Shown piece after piece: positions 18,077-26,667 of a DNA stretch of 64,000 nucleotides (the stretch's first letter is position 1; every line of letters starts with the position of its first letter). Source of the DNA: an uncultured Bacteroidales bacterium. GTDB lineage: Bacteria > Bacteroidota > Bacteroidia > Bacteroidales > UBA932. Location: positions 62,001 to 126,000 of the forward strand of contig CALUSC010000002.1 in NCBI GenBank assembly GCA_944323345.1, given 5' to 3'. A program made the position numbers and the translations under genes. The notes under the pieces are model-generated. The model did no database searches, was not told where the DNA came from, and was given only the letters and a program-made list of their open reading frames with translations.

Positions 18077-18652
18077 ATGAAACACATCGAATTAAAAGGC
18101 GTTATCCGCGAAGTCGGAAACAAGGCGGTAGTAAAAAGCATCCGCAAACAGGGACTTGTCCCATGCAACATCTATGGTTCAGGCATAGAGAACGTACTCT
18201 TCACAGTATCTGCAAAAGACCTGAAATCGCTTACGCATACTCCGAATTCATATATTGTCGATCTCGAACTCAATGACGGCAAGAAATTCAAGGCTGTTCT
18301 CCATGAAGTACAGTGGCATCCGGTAACAGACGAAGCTCTCCACGTAGACTTCCTCGCCATTTCGGAAGACAAGCCGGTCGTTATCGATGTTCCTGTCATC
18401 ATCACAGGACACTCTGAAGGTGTCAAGCTCGGCGGCAAGCTCCTGGTATCCAGCCGCAAGCTCCGTATCAGCGCTTTGATAGACGACCTTCCTGACAGTC
18501 TTGAGGTAGACGTTACGAACCTCATGATCGGCAAGCAGATCGTAGCAGGAGACCTCCACTTCGACAAGATCAACATCATTTCTCCGAAAGCTACCATCAT
18601 CTGCTCTGTAAGGGCTACCCGTGCTACTGCACAGGCTCAGCAGAATTCATAA
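18077..18652 (+). CDS. rplY: Large ribosomal subunit protein L25 (CTC form)
   Basis: 191 residues, the long CTC/TL5 form: an N-terminal 5S rRNA-binding domain (about 1-90, with LVPCNIYGSG and HEVQWHPVTDEALHVDF) followed by a C-terminal beta domain (about 95-180). It binds 5S rRNA in the central protuberance. Followed 15 bases later by pth, the usual Bacteroidetes order. The leader carries two hairpins. Confidence 0.96.
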   Translation: MKHIELKGVIREVGNKAVVKSIRKQGLVPCNIYGSGIENVLFTVSAKDLKSLTHTPNSYIVDLELNDGKKFKAVLHEVQWHPVTDEALHVDFLAISEDKPVVIDVPVIITGHSEGVKLGGKLLVSSRKLRISALIDDLPDSLEVDVTNLMIGKQIVAGDLHFDKINIISPKATIICSVRATRATAQAQQNS

Positions 18653-18667
18653 CCGGACGGTCTGGAC

Positions 18668-19315
18668 ATGAATAACTATCTGGTAGTCGGATTAGGCAAT
18701 ATCGGAACGGAATATTCAAATACCAGACATAATATGGGATTTATGGTATTGGATGCCTGGGCTCAGGCATCCAATATTGTTTTCCGGACCGGGAGATACG
18801 GAAGTATTGCCGAATTGTCTTTCAAGGGCCGCAGATTCACTCTGCTGAAGCCATCCACATACATGAACCTCAGCGGGAAAGCCGTACGCTACTGGATGAG
18901 CGAACTGAAGCTGCCGCTGGAAAATCTCATTGTCATCTCCGATGACCTCAACATACCGTTCGGGACCATACGCATGCGCAAGAACGGAAGCGCAGGCGGG
19001 CACAACGGCCTCACGAACATAACAGAACTTCTCGGAAGCCAGGACTATGCCCGTATCCGCGTAGGCATAGGAAACAATTTCAGCCGCGGAGGACAGGTGG
19101 ATTTCGTTCTGGGGGAACTTGACGACGAAGAAAAAAAGGAAATGCCTTCCATCTGCGACAGAGTCATCGCAGGGATAAAGGCATTCGCCACTGTCGGACC
19201 TGAGAGAGCGATGAACACTGTCAATACCAGGCCCAAACCGGCTTCAGCGGTAGATGCGCCGAAGGACGGCAAGGCACCAGCGTCTGACAAACCGCAGCCG
19301 CATCCAGGCGAATGA
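18668..19315 (+). CDS. pth: Peptidyl-tRNA hydrolase with low-complexity tail
   Basis: 215 residues. Asn11, His21 (NTRHNMGF), Asn67 (STYMNLSGK) and Asp93 (ISDDLNIPFG) line up with the E. coli active site. It recycles peptidyl-tRNA dropped from ribosomes. The fold normally ends near residue 185-190; here a Pro/Ala/Lys-rich tail (ASAVDAPKDGKAPASDK) is added. The last 72 bases are antisense to the end of the S24/S26 peptidase gene, so the tail may be a product of that overlap. Confidence 0.94.
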   Translation: MNNYLVVGLGNIGTEYSNTRHNMGFMVLDAWAQASNIVFRTGRYGSIAELSFKGRRFTLLKPSTYMNLSGKAVRYWMSELKLPLENLIVISDDLNIPFGTIRMRKNGSAGGHNGLTNITELLGSQDYARIRVGIGNNFSRGGQVDFVLGELDDEEKKEMPSICDRVIAGIKAFATVGPERAMNTVNTRPKPASAVDAPKDGKAPASDKPQPHPGE

Positions 19316-19723
19316 CAAAAAACGCCAGGAAAGGGAACTGCATTCCCATTCTTTTCCCGAAGGGGTAATCCTTCTGACCATCACACCGGATATGGATTCC
19401 GGAGAGGCATATTCCTCTCCCCTGACATTTCCGTCACCGACCGTACGGTACAGCACATTGCCGGAGGCATCTTTCTTTCTGGCGTAAATCCTGTGCAGGA
19501 CATATTTGCCATGAAAACGGAACAGGATGACATCCCCTTCCGAAAGTTCGGAACCGTCGTATTTCGCCAGACAGACACGGTCCTTGCCGTTGCGCATGAA
19601 AGGATACATACTGTACCCCTTGACGGTCAGCGTAACATTGTTTCCGGCAGCAAGGCTGTCGGATACCTGTCTGAAAAAGACATCGTTCGGAATCAGGATT
19701 GTATTGCCGGTATTATCTGACAT
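19244..19723 (-). CDS. S24/S26 (signal peptidase-like) serine peptidase
   Basis: 159 residues from ATG 19723 (a GTG one codon earlier is possible). Ser38 in VKGYSMYPFMRNGKD matches the signal peptidase catalytic serine, His77 in YVLHRIYARK takes the place of the general-base lysine as in ER-type signal peptidases, and a GDGN box follows. No N-terminal membrane anchor is seen; a basic, tryptophan-rich helix lies at the C-terminus. Start overlaps the stop of the HPr-kinase-like gene by 11 bases, so translation is coupled. Last gene of the PqqD/ABC operon, where it could cleave a leader peptide (inference). Confidence 0.78.
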   Translation of the reverse strand: MSDNTGNTILIPNDVFFRQVSDSLAAGNNVTLTVKGYSMYPFMRNGKDRVCLAKYDGSELSEGDVILFRFHGKYVLHRIYARKKDASGNVLYRTVGDGNVRGEEYASPESISGVMVRRITPSGKEWECSSLSWRFLSFAWMRLRFVRRWCLAVLRRIYR

Positions 19724-20600
19724 CACGGAAAACAGTATTATATGTCAATTCCGCGGCAGCCGTATCAGGCAGACACTCCAGATGCCACAGGGCTGCGGAC
19801 GAAACTGCATCGGATACGAAATCGCAGACAAGATCGGATGTCTCGTCCACATAATTGAATGCAGGAGGTGCGGACGGGAGCAGGGCGCCGATAGCCTGCA
19901 AAGGTGCAAGGCGGGTTATCCTGTTGTAAGGGGCCTGGCTGAGACGTACCATACCTTTCAGCGGATAGCTTTCCTGCCTGTAGCACGGAGTCTTGCCGCT
20001 CCACGGGGATCCGTACACGAATACCCTGCCGTCATCATGTATCCTCACAAACGGACTGTCATCATTCAGCAGGAACATTTCCGGATATCTCTCCCTGAGC
20101 AGCCTGGTATGCGTGCTCTTTCCGGTACCGGACTCCCCCAGGAACATTGCAGCCACTCCGTTGCAGACATTCACCGAACTGTGAATGGCAGCACATTTCC
20201 TTTTGATACATAACATATTGAACGCCATCCACAGACCGAACCTCACCATTGACGGAGAGTATTTTCCGTCTGTGGATCTCACTTCTGACGCCCCCGGCTT
20301 CCAGAGCAGCACAAGAACCGACGTCTTGTCAGGAGAAAGCATGTCGAAATATATATCATCGCCGGCCTTTCCGTATGAGCAGTCTATGCCTTCAAAACTG
20401 ATTTCATAGCAGACCGTTCTGCCCATGTAAGACGGCGAGGCCAGTACAGCGGCCTCGTCAAGGCAGCTTCTCACATGAAAATCCGCCTCCCTGTCTGTCA
20501 TGAAACCGGTAAATGCACCTGACCTGTCGATAAAATACAGGTACGAGTCCCCTGTTACCGAAAACGTGAAATCTGCAACCGATATTCTGCGCTCTTCCAT
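19713..20600 (-). CDS. HPr kinase-like (SerK/HprK-related) protein
   Basis: 295 residues from ATG 20600; an ATG six codons upstream would overlap the ABC gene. The C-terminal half is an HprK-type kinase fold: AAIHSS near 138-142, P-loop GESGTGKST at 155-163 and the LLNDDSP segment near 178-183. The N-terminal half, about 1-110, is a beta-rich domain typical of family members found beside PqqD proteins. No HPr protein or phosphotransferase system gene is nearby, so sugar-PTS control is unlikely. Related enzymes phosphorylate RiPP precursors such as class II lasso peptides. Lies between the ABC exporter and S26 peptidase. Confidence 0.75.
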   Translation of the reverse strand: MEERRISVADFTFSVTGDSYLYFIDRSGAFTGFMTDREADFHVRSCLDEAAVLASPSYMGRTVCYEISFEGIDCSYGKAGDDIYFDMLSPDKTSVLVLLWKPGASEVRSTDGKYSPSMVRFGLWMAFNMLCIKRKCAAIHSSVNVCNGVAAMFLGESGTGKSTHTRLLRERYPEMFLLNDDSPFVRIHDDGRVFVYGSPWSGKTPCYRQESYPLKGMVRLSQAPYNRITRLAPLQAIGALLPSAPPAFNYVDETSDLVCDFVSDAVSSAALWHLECLPDTAAAELTYNTVFRDVR

Positions 20601-20604
20601 AATA

Positions 20605-22272
20605 TTATCTGTTTTCATTCATTTTCAGCAGTCTGTCCATGTCTATGATTCTGGCACAGGAAGCCAATGTTTCCTGCCTGTGGGCAATGACGATGACTGT
20701 CAGCGAAGCATCGGTTCTGGAAAGTTCAGTAATGAATCTGTTTATTTCCGTCTCCGCCTTCACGTCCACGGAAGAAGTAGCCTCATCGAAAAACAAGACT
20801 GAAGCTCCCTTGTACAATGCACGTGCGATGCCGATTCGCTGTTTCTGCCCTCCGGAAATGGAGTTTCCGGCTTCGGCAAGTCTGGTATCCATGCCTTGCG
20901 GCAGGGAGGATATCCATTCCCACAGTCCTACTTTTCTGAAAATCAGCTCTATCTTTTTCCTGTCAGTATTCTCCGGCTCAGCACCGAACGCCACATTTTC
21001 AACGAATGTCCCGTCCATCAGAAAGACATCCTGGGGGACGTATCCCAGCATGTGCTGCCACGAACGGACATTGTCCGGATCTATCCGGACACCGTCTACA
21101 TACAGACCTCCCTTTTCAGGCATATAGAAACCCATCAGCAGGTTGAAGAGGGTGGTCTTCCCTATTCCCGAGTGTCCTTTTATTCCGACATATTCCCCTT
21201 TCCCGATTTCAAGGCTGAGGTCTTCGAAAATATAACGGTCATCCTCTCCGAAACGGAAAGAGACTGATTTCAGGGATATGTCCCTGGTGAATGATACCGG
21301 ACGCGACGGCTGTTCATGCGGCTCTCCGGTTTCCGACATGATGTTTTTCAGGATTTCCGTACTGTATTCCGAAGACTGGATAGTCTGCCAGCTGCCTACC
21401 AGAACCCTCACTGACGGCAGTATTTTCATGGCAGACAAGGCGAATATGCCGAAAGTCATGGATATTCCCCAGGATGTGGACATGGAAAGGAGCATCAGGA
21501 GTACTATGGAGAGCATCACTGTGATCTCCATGAAACCGGCTGAGACAGAAGAATATGATTCAGTCTTTATCCTGACATCGCTGATCCTGGAAAGATTCCT
21601 GCGGAATATGCCCGTCTGATGCTCGACGGCGTTGTTGATATAATACTCCGGATAGCCGCGCAACAGCTCGAACACAGACCGGGACTGATCTCTTCTGGCC
21701 TGGTTTTCAATCACTCCCAGGTCCTTCATACGCTTCCTCAAAAAATACGAATACGCAAACATGAACGGGCCTATGACCAGAATCAGGGCCAGGGTCGGCA
21801 GCGGTTCGTAAATGAAAAGAGCTGTAAGGATTATGGCCAGCAGCAGGGCTGAGGAGAATGCATTCAGGAGCGACATGATGACTCCGGAAGTGAAGGTCAT
21901 GGTCACTGCATTCACCTTGTTCGCAAGATCTACGCTGTTCGACTGTTTTATGAAGAGCAGCCCCTTGCCGATAAAACGGTTCAGGACATTATCCGCAAGA
22001 GTAGTGTACAGGGAAAAGACATAACGGCTTCTGAATCTCGTAAGTACCGTTACCGCCAGATTCTTGACGAGGATGAAAGCCATCGCCGCAGCAGCCACTT
22101 TCAGCACTGAAGCCACACTGCCGCCTTTTTCAAGGACCTGGGCCAGTACAGGAATGAAAACCACGACGCCGGCAAAATCCAGCACAGCCCTGACGAACAG
22201 GGAGAAGGCCACGAGAATGCCTTTTTTCCGGTAATTTTCTGGTATTAGGAAATATATATCCCTGAATTCCAT
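20605..22272 (-). CDS. ABC exporter, fused membrane and ATPase domains
   Basis: 555 residues from ATG 22272. This start avoids a 43-base overlap with the PqqD gene and gives MEFRDIYFLIPENYRKK. Six membrane helices (about 20-310) precede a nucleotide-binding domain with Walker A GHSGIGKTT, signature SISGGQKQR and Walker B ASVLFFDEATSSVD. It is an MsbA/peptide-exporter type half-transporter that works as a dimer. There is no N-terminal C39 peptidase domain, so leader removal, if any, would need another enzyme such as the S26 peptidase of this operon. Confidence 0.88.
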   Translation of the reverse strand: MEFRDIYFLIPENYRKKGILVAFSLFVRAVLDFAGVVVFIPVLAQVLEKGGSVASVLKVAAAAMAFILVKNLAVTVLTRFRSRYVFSLYTTLADNVLNRFIGKGLLFIKQSNSVDLANKVNAVTMTFTSGVIMSLLNAFSSALLLAIILTALFIYEPLPTLALILVIGPFMFAYSYFLRKRMKDLGVIENQARRDQSRSVFELLRGYPEYYINNAVEHQTGIFRRNLSRISDVRIKTESYSSVSAGFMEITVMLSIVLLMLLSMSTSWGISMTFGIFALSAMKILPSVRVLVGSWQTIQSSEYSTEILKNIMSETGEPHEQPSRPVSFTRDISLKSVSFRFGEDDRYIFEDLSLEIGKGEYVGIKGHSGIGKTTLFNLLMGFYMPEKGGLYVDGVRIDPDNVRSWQHMLGYVPQDVFLMDGTFVENVAFGAEPENTDRKKIELIFRKVGLWEWISSLPQGMDTRLAEAGNSISGGQKQRIGIARALYKGASVLFFDEATSSVDVKAETEINRFITELSRTDASLTVIVIAHRQETLASCARIIDMDRLLKMNENR

Positions 22273-22277
22273 CCGGG

Positions 22278-22547
22278 CTATTTCTCCAGCAGATTGCACT
22301 CTTTCAGCCTGTCGCACCATGACTGTGCATCGCGGGATGCGACATCAGCGTCTATTCCATATTCAGATATCAGGGCAGCCGAAGCGTCCTCTACATCGAA
22401 TTCCTTGCCGTACATGGCATTCCAAAGATAAAGGGAAGTCTCGTTAAGTGAAATGATCCTGGTCATGTCTTCTCCGTTCTTACCCTGGATTATCACCACA
22501 TGCTGTCCCGCCATTTCGCGGACCTTATATTTGCCTGAGATTTTCAT
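22278..22547 (-). CDS. PqqD family protein (RiPP recognition element)
   Basis: 89 residues. The RIISLNETSLYLWNAM segment near 30-45 and VEDASAALISEYGID near 52-66 are the three-strand, three-helix PqqD pattern with the LNxTxxxxW signature. Free-standing PqqD domains bind leader peptides of ribosomally made peptides, or have unknown roles in Bacteroidetes. First gene of a four-gene operon, with its own -7 box 30 bases upstream. No precursor peptide gene was found in the flanking 44 bases or elsewhere in the operon. Confidence 0.8.
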   Translation of the reverse strand: MKISGKYKVREMAGQHVVIIQGKNGEDMTRIISLNETSLYLWNAMYGKEFDVEDASAALISEYGIDADVASRDAQSWCDRLKECNLLEK

Positions 22548-22576
22548 ATCAGATTATGTTCTTGTTACGTATCTTA

Positions 22577-22584
22577 CAAAGATA
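22577..22584 (-). promoter_or_regulatory. -7 promoter box for the PqqD operon
   Basis: Minus-strand TATCTTTG in the 44-base gap between the MATE stop and the PqqD ATG, so the PqqD operon is probably separate from the MATE gene. No good -33 match. Confidence 0.6.
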
Positions 22585-22591
22585 GTCATTA

Positions 22592-24007
22592 TTATGATAA
22601 TTTAAGCCATTTCTTGCGATATAGGCGATAAAGGAAAATGGCGCCCCTGAAACATAGTTCGATGCACATGGCCAGCCAGACGCCCTCCAGCCCGTACCGC
22701 GGAGCCAGAACCGCAGCCAGAGACAGCCTTACGGCCCAGATACTTCCGAGATTCATGATACTCGGCACCAGAGTATCGCCTACTCCGACGAATACGCCGT
22801 AAGCCACTATGGAAGCCGCATACATGGGCTCTGCAAAAGCCTCGATCCTCAGGATTCCCGCGCCCAGGTCCCGGACAGCCGTATCCGGGGTCATGATTCC
22901 CATCATGGCAGGTGCCGTGACATACATGACGATGCCCATGACTGTCATTACGGCTATCCCCATCAGCACGGATATATGGGCGAAACGCCATGTCAGATCT
23001 TTCCTGCCGGCACCTATGCTCTGCCCTACCAGAGTCGTAGCCGCATTCGACACGCCGTGACCGGGCATGTAGCACAGACTTTCCACCGTAATGGCAAAAG
23101 AATTGGCGGCTATCGCCACTGTGCCCAAAGGGGCAATGATGACAGTGGACATTATCTGCGCCCCGCACATGATGACCCTTTCGCATCCCATGGGCAAAGC
23201 TATGCCGACAGCGTTTCTGAAACACTGCCATGTAGGCCGGAAACTTCCCTTTTCATGCACCAGTGCAAGTTCCTGGGACTTTACACAAAGAGAATAAAGG
23301 AGCATGGCCGCCACTATGAAAGATGCCAGAGCCGTACCGATGGCAGCTCCCGTCACTCCGAGACCGGCACCGGGCACACTGAATTCCAGCCCGGCAAAGC
23401 CTACTGTCCTGGACGGAAAAATCAGGAAAAAATTGAACACTACGTCCAGAAGACACATCAGGACATTCAGGAGACTGGGAGTCAGCATGTTCCCGCTGCT
23501 GCGCAACATTCCTCCGGCAAGCATGTTCAGCTGCAGGGCCGGCAGTGAGAGAATGAATATCAGGAAATACATCGAAGCATCATGCCTTATGGCTTCCTCG
23601 CCTCCCAGCCATCGTGGCAAAGGCCAGCTTACCGCACATCCTATAGCACAGACTGCAAGACTGAAAATCAATGACATTACCAAAGACTGGCGCAGCACGC
23701 TCCTCGCCCTGGCGGTATCTTTCGAACCAAACAGATGAGAAACCTGTACGTAGAACCCTGTGGCACATGCTACCGAAAGCCCGGCAAACAGCCATGTAGT
23801 AGTGGAAACCAGCCCGATGGAGGCAGAAGGCCCCGCACCGAGACTTCCCACCATCGAAGCATCGATGAACTGCATGAGTATGGACGATATCTGCGATATT
23901 ATTGCCGGAATACTGAGCCCGACAGTAAGCCTGAGCTGCTGGCCCAAAGTCATCGGCTTACCGTCCTGCACCATTTTCAATAATCTGTTCTCCCCTTTTC
24001 CAATCAT
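22592..24007 (-). CDS. MATE family efflux transporter
   Basis: 471 residues with about twelve hydrophobic segments in two repeats, the MATE pattern (SIPAIISQISSILMQFIDASMVGSLG near 32; GLGVTGAAIGTALASFI in the middle; CERVIMCGAQIMSTVIIAPLG in the second half). It exports drugs or metabolites against sodium or protons. The substrate is unknown. An internal ATG (MVQDGKPMTLGQQLRL) at codon 12 is an alternative start. A -7 box lies 20 bases upstream of the first ATG, between it and the copper ATPase gene. Confidence 0.92.
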   Translation of the reverse strand: MIGKGENRLLKMVQDGKPMTLGQQLRLTVGLSIPAIISQISSILMQFIDASMVGSLGAGPSASIGLVSTTTWLFAGLSVACATGFYVQVSHLFGSKDTARARSVLRQSLVMSLIFSLAVCAIGCAVSWPLPRWLGGEEAIRHDASMYFLIFILSLPALQLNMLAGGMLRSSGNMLTPSLLNVLMCLLDVVFNFFLIFPSRTVGFAGLEFSVPGAGLGVTGAAIGTALASFIVAAMLLYSLCVKSQELALVHEKGSFRPTWQCFRNAVGIALPMGCERVIMCGAQIMSTVIIAPLGTVAIAANSFAITVESLCYMPGHGVSNAATTLVGQSIGAGRKDLTWRFAHISVLMGIAVMTVMGIVMYVTAPAMMGIMTPDTAVRDLGAGILRIEAFAEPMYAASIVAYGVFVGVGDTLVPSIMNLGSIWAVRLSLAAVLAPRYGLEGVWLAMCIELCFRGAIFLYRLYRKKWLKLS

Positions 24008-24026
24008 AAGAGACCGATTCCGGCCG

Positions 24027-24034
24027 CAAAGATA
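24027..24034 (-). promoter_or_regulatory. -7 promoter box for the MATE gene
   Basis: Minus-strand TATCTTTG, full consensus, between copA and the MATE gene. No TTTG at the -33 distance. Confidence 0.55.
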
Positions 24035-24071
24035 ATGAGTTTTACAGGTATTTGTCCGCCTGTTCCCCGGA

Positions 24072-24284
24072 TTATTCGCTCAATGTATACTCTCCGGCTT
24101 CTTCCGATACCTGCTTCTGCAGTTCAGCCAGTGTATATTCCTTATCTCCCGTAAATTCCACTACGGCCACAGGCGGTTCGAGAGTCACTTCCGCCTTCAC
24201 TCCGTCGAGAGCGTTCAATGCCTTTTCCACATGCATCCTGCAATGGTTGCACATCATGCCTTCTACTTTCAATTCCTTTTTCAT
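24072..24284 (-). other. Internal in-frame start giving a CopZ-like chaperone
   Basis: Within copA, the ATG at 24284-24282 is in frame and preceded by AAGGAG at 24299-24294 with a 9-base spacer, one of the strongest ribosome binding sites in this window. Translation from it gives a free 70-residue protein beginning MKKELKVEGMMCNHCRMH, the size and motif of CopZ copper chaperones. It could be made in addition to full-length CopA. E. coli copA makes a related short product by frameshifting near its first domain, a different mechanism. Confidence 0.5.
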
Positions 24285-26558
24285 GATTACATTCTCCTTT
24301 TCCTTTATTGTATCAATGCAAGTATCCTCCAGTTTCCTTTTTCTCAGCCTGAGACTGTTTGTGACAACACTTACGCTGCTGAAAGCCATGGCTGCTCCGG
24401 CTATCATGGGATTCAGGAGAAAACCGTTCACAGGATAAAGTATCCCGGCAGCTATCTGCACTCCTATCATATTGTATATAAAAGCCCAGAACAGGTTCTG
24501 CCTGATAGTTCGCACTGTCATGCGGGAAAGCTGGAGGGCTTCGGGAATCTTTCTAAGGTCAGACGATATCACAGTCATTTTGGCAACATCCATCGCTATG
24601 TCGCTTCCTCTTCCCATGGCAATGCTCAAGTCTGCCTGAGCCAGAGCGGCGCTGTCGTTTATACCGTCTCCCGCCATCGCCACTACATGGCCTTTTTCCT
24701 GTAATTCCCTGACAAAGCCTGCTTTCTCCTGCGGCAGGATTCCGGACTTGAAATGACTGATACCTGTACTGGAAGCCACAGCCTCTGCCGTCATGGCGTT
24801 GTCTCCTGTCAGCATCCATACATCGATCCCTGCCCTGCGAAGGGATGCGACAGCTTCTGCCGAGCCTTGCTTGACCCTGTCGTTTACAGTCATCGCCGCA
24901 AGTATCCGCCTGCTGTCCGCAAACCATATTACCGTATGCCCCTGCGAAGCCAGCCTGTCAGTCTCTGCAGACAGCCGCTCGGGAATCACGGCACCGGCAC
25001 TTCCGACGAATGCCTTGTTTCCGGCGAAATACGATTCTCCGCTGCAGCAGCCTTTCACCCCTGCTCCTGTCACGCTTTCGAAATCAGATATTGCCGCATT
25101 CGCGGCACCGTCGAGATAACGGACTACGGCATCTGCCAGAGGGTGCTCTGACAGCTTCTCAAGATTATACAATATCGCCTTCAGTCCCGCCCGTTCGGAT
25201 TCCGGGACTGCGTCGTCATTCCAGAGGAAATGCACTACCTCCGGATTTCCTTCCGTCAGGGTACCGGTCTTGTCCAGAACGACTACATCTGTTTTCCTGG
25301 CGATTTCCAGACTTTCCGCGTCCTTTATGAGTATCCCGTTTTCGGCACCTTTTCCTATTCCGACCATTATAGCCGTAGGAGTAGCCAGGCCGAGAGCACA
25401 TGGACATGCTATTATCAGCACTGTTACCAGAGCCAGAAGACCGTGCGTGAAACCGTCTTCCGGATCCAGAATCATCCACAGGACAAACGAGAGTACGGCC
25501 ACCCCCATTATAACGGGGACGAATACCGCCGCTATCCTGTCTACAAGTTTCTGGACCGGCGCCTTTGACCCCTGGGCATCCTGGACCATGGAAATAATCC
25601 TGGACAGAAGGGTATCTTCACCGACTGCATCCGCCATGAAACGGAAGCTGCCTTTCTGGTTTATGGTTCCGGCATATACTTTCGAGTCCGCAGACTTGGC
25701 TACTGGCAGCGGTTCCCCGCTGAGCATGCTTTCATCCACGTAAGAGGCACCCTCAGTCACGGTGCCGTCCACGGCTATGCGCTCTCCCGGCCTGACAGCC
25801 AGGATATCGCCGGGATTTATCATCCCGACTGGAACCTCCCTGAATCCGTCCCCGTCAACTATCCTGACGGTCTTCGGACGCAGTCCCATAAGTTTCCTGA
25901 CAGCTCCGGAAGTATTCGCTTTGGCACGTTCCTCCAGGCAGCGTCCGAGCAGTATGAATGCTATGATAACGCTTGAAGATTCGAAATAGACATGCGGTTC
26001 TATGCCCCTGGACAGCCAGAATCCGGGAAAAAACAGATTGAACACACTGAACAGATATGCTATGCCGGTACTGCACGACACCAGAGTATCCATGTTCGAT
26101 GTCCCGTGTCTCAGCTGCTTCCACGCATTTGCATGAAAGTCCCGGCCGAGCCAGAAAACTACGGGAGTCGACAATGCCCACATCAGATAGCCGGCATAAG
26201 GCATATCCATGAAAAACATGCCGACAACAAAGACGGGCAAGGACAGTACTGCCGCCCATACCGTCCTCTTTTTCAGGGACATGTATTTTTCCATCCGTAC
26301 TTTTTCAGCCTCGCCGGCCTCATCTGCACCGTGCCCTGCCAGCAAATCGTAACCTGCATCCCGAACCGCTTTCTGAAGGACTTCCGGAGAAGTTTCATCC
26401 CTGTCATATTCCACGCAGACTGTCGCCGCAGCATAATTGACGGCAGCGGAAGCCACTCCTGGCTGGCCCGACAGCGTCTTTTCCACTCTTGCAGCACATG
26501 CGGCACAACTCATTCCCAGCACGGGAAATGTCTCTCTGACAGTATTCTCTTCTTTCAT
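24072..26558 (-). CDS. copA: Copper-exporting P1B-type ATPase with N- and C-terminal HMA domains
   Basis: 828 residues. N-terminal heavy-metal domain with GMSCAAC (Cys18, Cys21); eight-helix membrane core with the CPC metal site (385-387); DKTGT phosphorylation site at 429-433, then TGDN and GDGIND motifs. After the last core helices a basic linker is followed by a second heavy-metal domain, residues 759-828, with GMMCNHC (Cys770, Cys773). A C-terminal HMA is unusual for CopA, which normally carries N-terminal ones only. It exports Cu(I) from the cytoplasm. The C-terminal domain has its own start signal inside the gene. A TAATTTTG -7 box lies at 26581-26588. Confidence 0.93.
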   Translation of the reverse strand: MKEENTVRETFPVLGMSCAACAARVEKTLSGQPGVASAAVNYAAATVCVEYDRDETSPEVLQKAVRDAGYDLLAGHGADEAGEAEKVRMEKYMSLKKRTVWAAVLSLPVFVVGMFFMDMPYAGYLMWALSTPVVFWLGRDFHANAWKQLRHGTSNMDTLVSCSTGIAYLFSVFNLFFPGFWLSRGIEPHVYFESSSVIIAFILLGRCLEERAKANTSGAVRKLMGLRPKTVRIVDGDGFREVPVGMINPGDILAVRPGERIAVDGTVTEGASYVDESMLSGEPLPVAKSADSKVYAGTINQKGSFRFMADAVGEDTLLSRIISMVQDAQGSKAPVQKLVDRIAAVFVPVIMGVAVLSFVLWMILDPEDGFTHGLLALVTVLIIACPCALGLATPTAIMVGIGKGAENGILIKDAESLEIARKTDVVVLDKTGTLTEGNPEVVHFLWNDDAVPESERAGLKAILYNLEKLSEHPLADAVVRYLDGAANAAISDFESVTGAGVKGCCSGESYFAGNKAFVGSAGAVIPERLSAETDRLASQGHTVIWFADSRRILAAMTVNDRVKQGSAEAVASLRRAGIDVWMLTGDNAMTAEAVASSTGISHFKSGILPQEKAGFVRELQEKGHVVAMAGDGINDSAALAQADLSIAMGRGSDIAMDVAKMTVISSDLRKIPEALQLSRMTVRTIRQNLFWAFIYNMIGVQIAAGILYPVNGFLLNPMIAGAAMAFSSVSVVTNSLRLRKRKLEDTCIDTIKEKENVIMKKELKVEGMMCNHCRMHVEKALNALDGVKAEVTLEPPVAVVEFTGDKEYTLAELQKQVSEEAGEYTLSE

Positions 26559-26580
26559 ATCAATGACAATCCATCGGCTG

Positions 26581-26588
26581 CAAAATTA
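26581..26588 (-). promoter_or_regulatory. -7 promoter box for copA
   Basis: Minus-strand TAATTTTG, 22 bases upstream of the copA ATG. No clear -33 element or CueR/CsoR-type palindrome seen. Confidence 0.5.
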
Positions 26589-26613
26589 CATAACCAAACG
26601 TGCAACCGGGTGG

Positions 26614-26645
26614 TAAAAAACAAGGCCGGCTTTATGGCCGACCTT
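26614..26645 (-). terminator. Intrinsic terminator of the histone-like gene
   Basis: On the minus strand a stem formed by 26645-26637 and 26630-26622 (nine positions, one mismatch) is followed by a run of six T (plus-strand A-run 26615-26620). It ends the small gene at 26668-26841 before the copA promoter. Confidence 0.7.
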
Positions 26646-26667
26646 TAAACAATCCTTTTAGGAAAAG

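Noticed and set aside
19713-20600. HPr kinase/phosphorylase controlling sugar uptake
   Set aside because: No HPr, EI or PTS gene nearby, an extra N-terminal domain is present, and the operon partners are PqqD and a peptidase.
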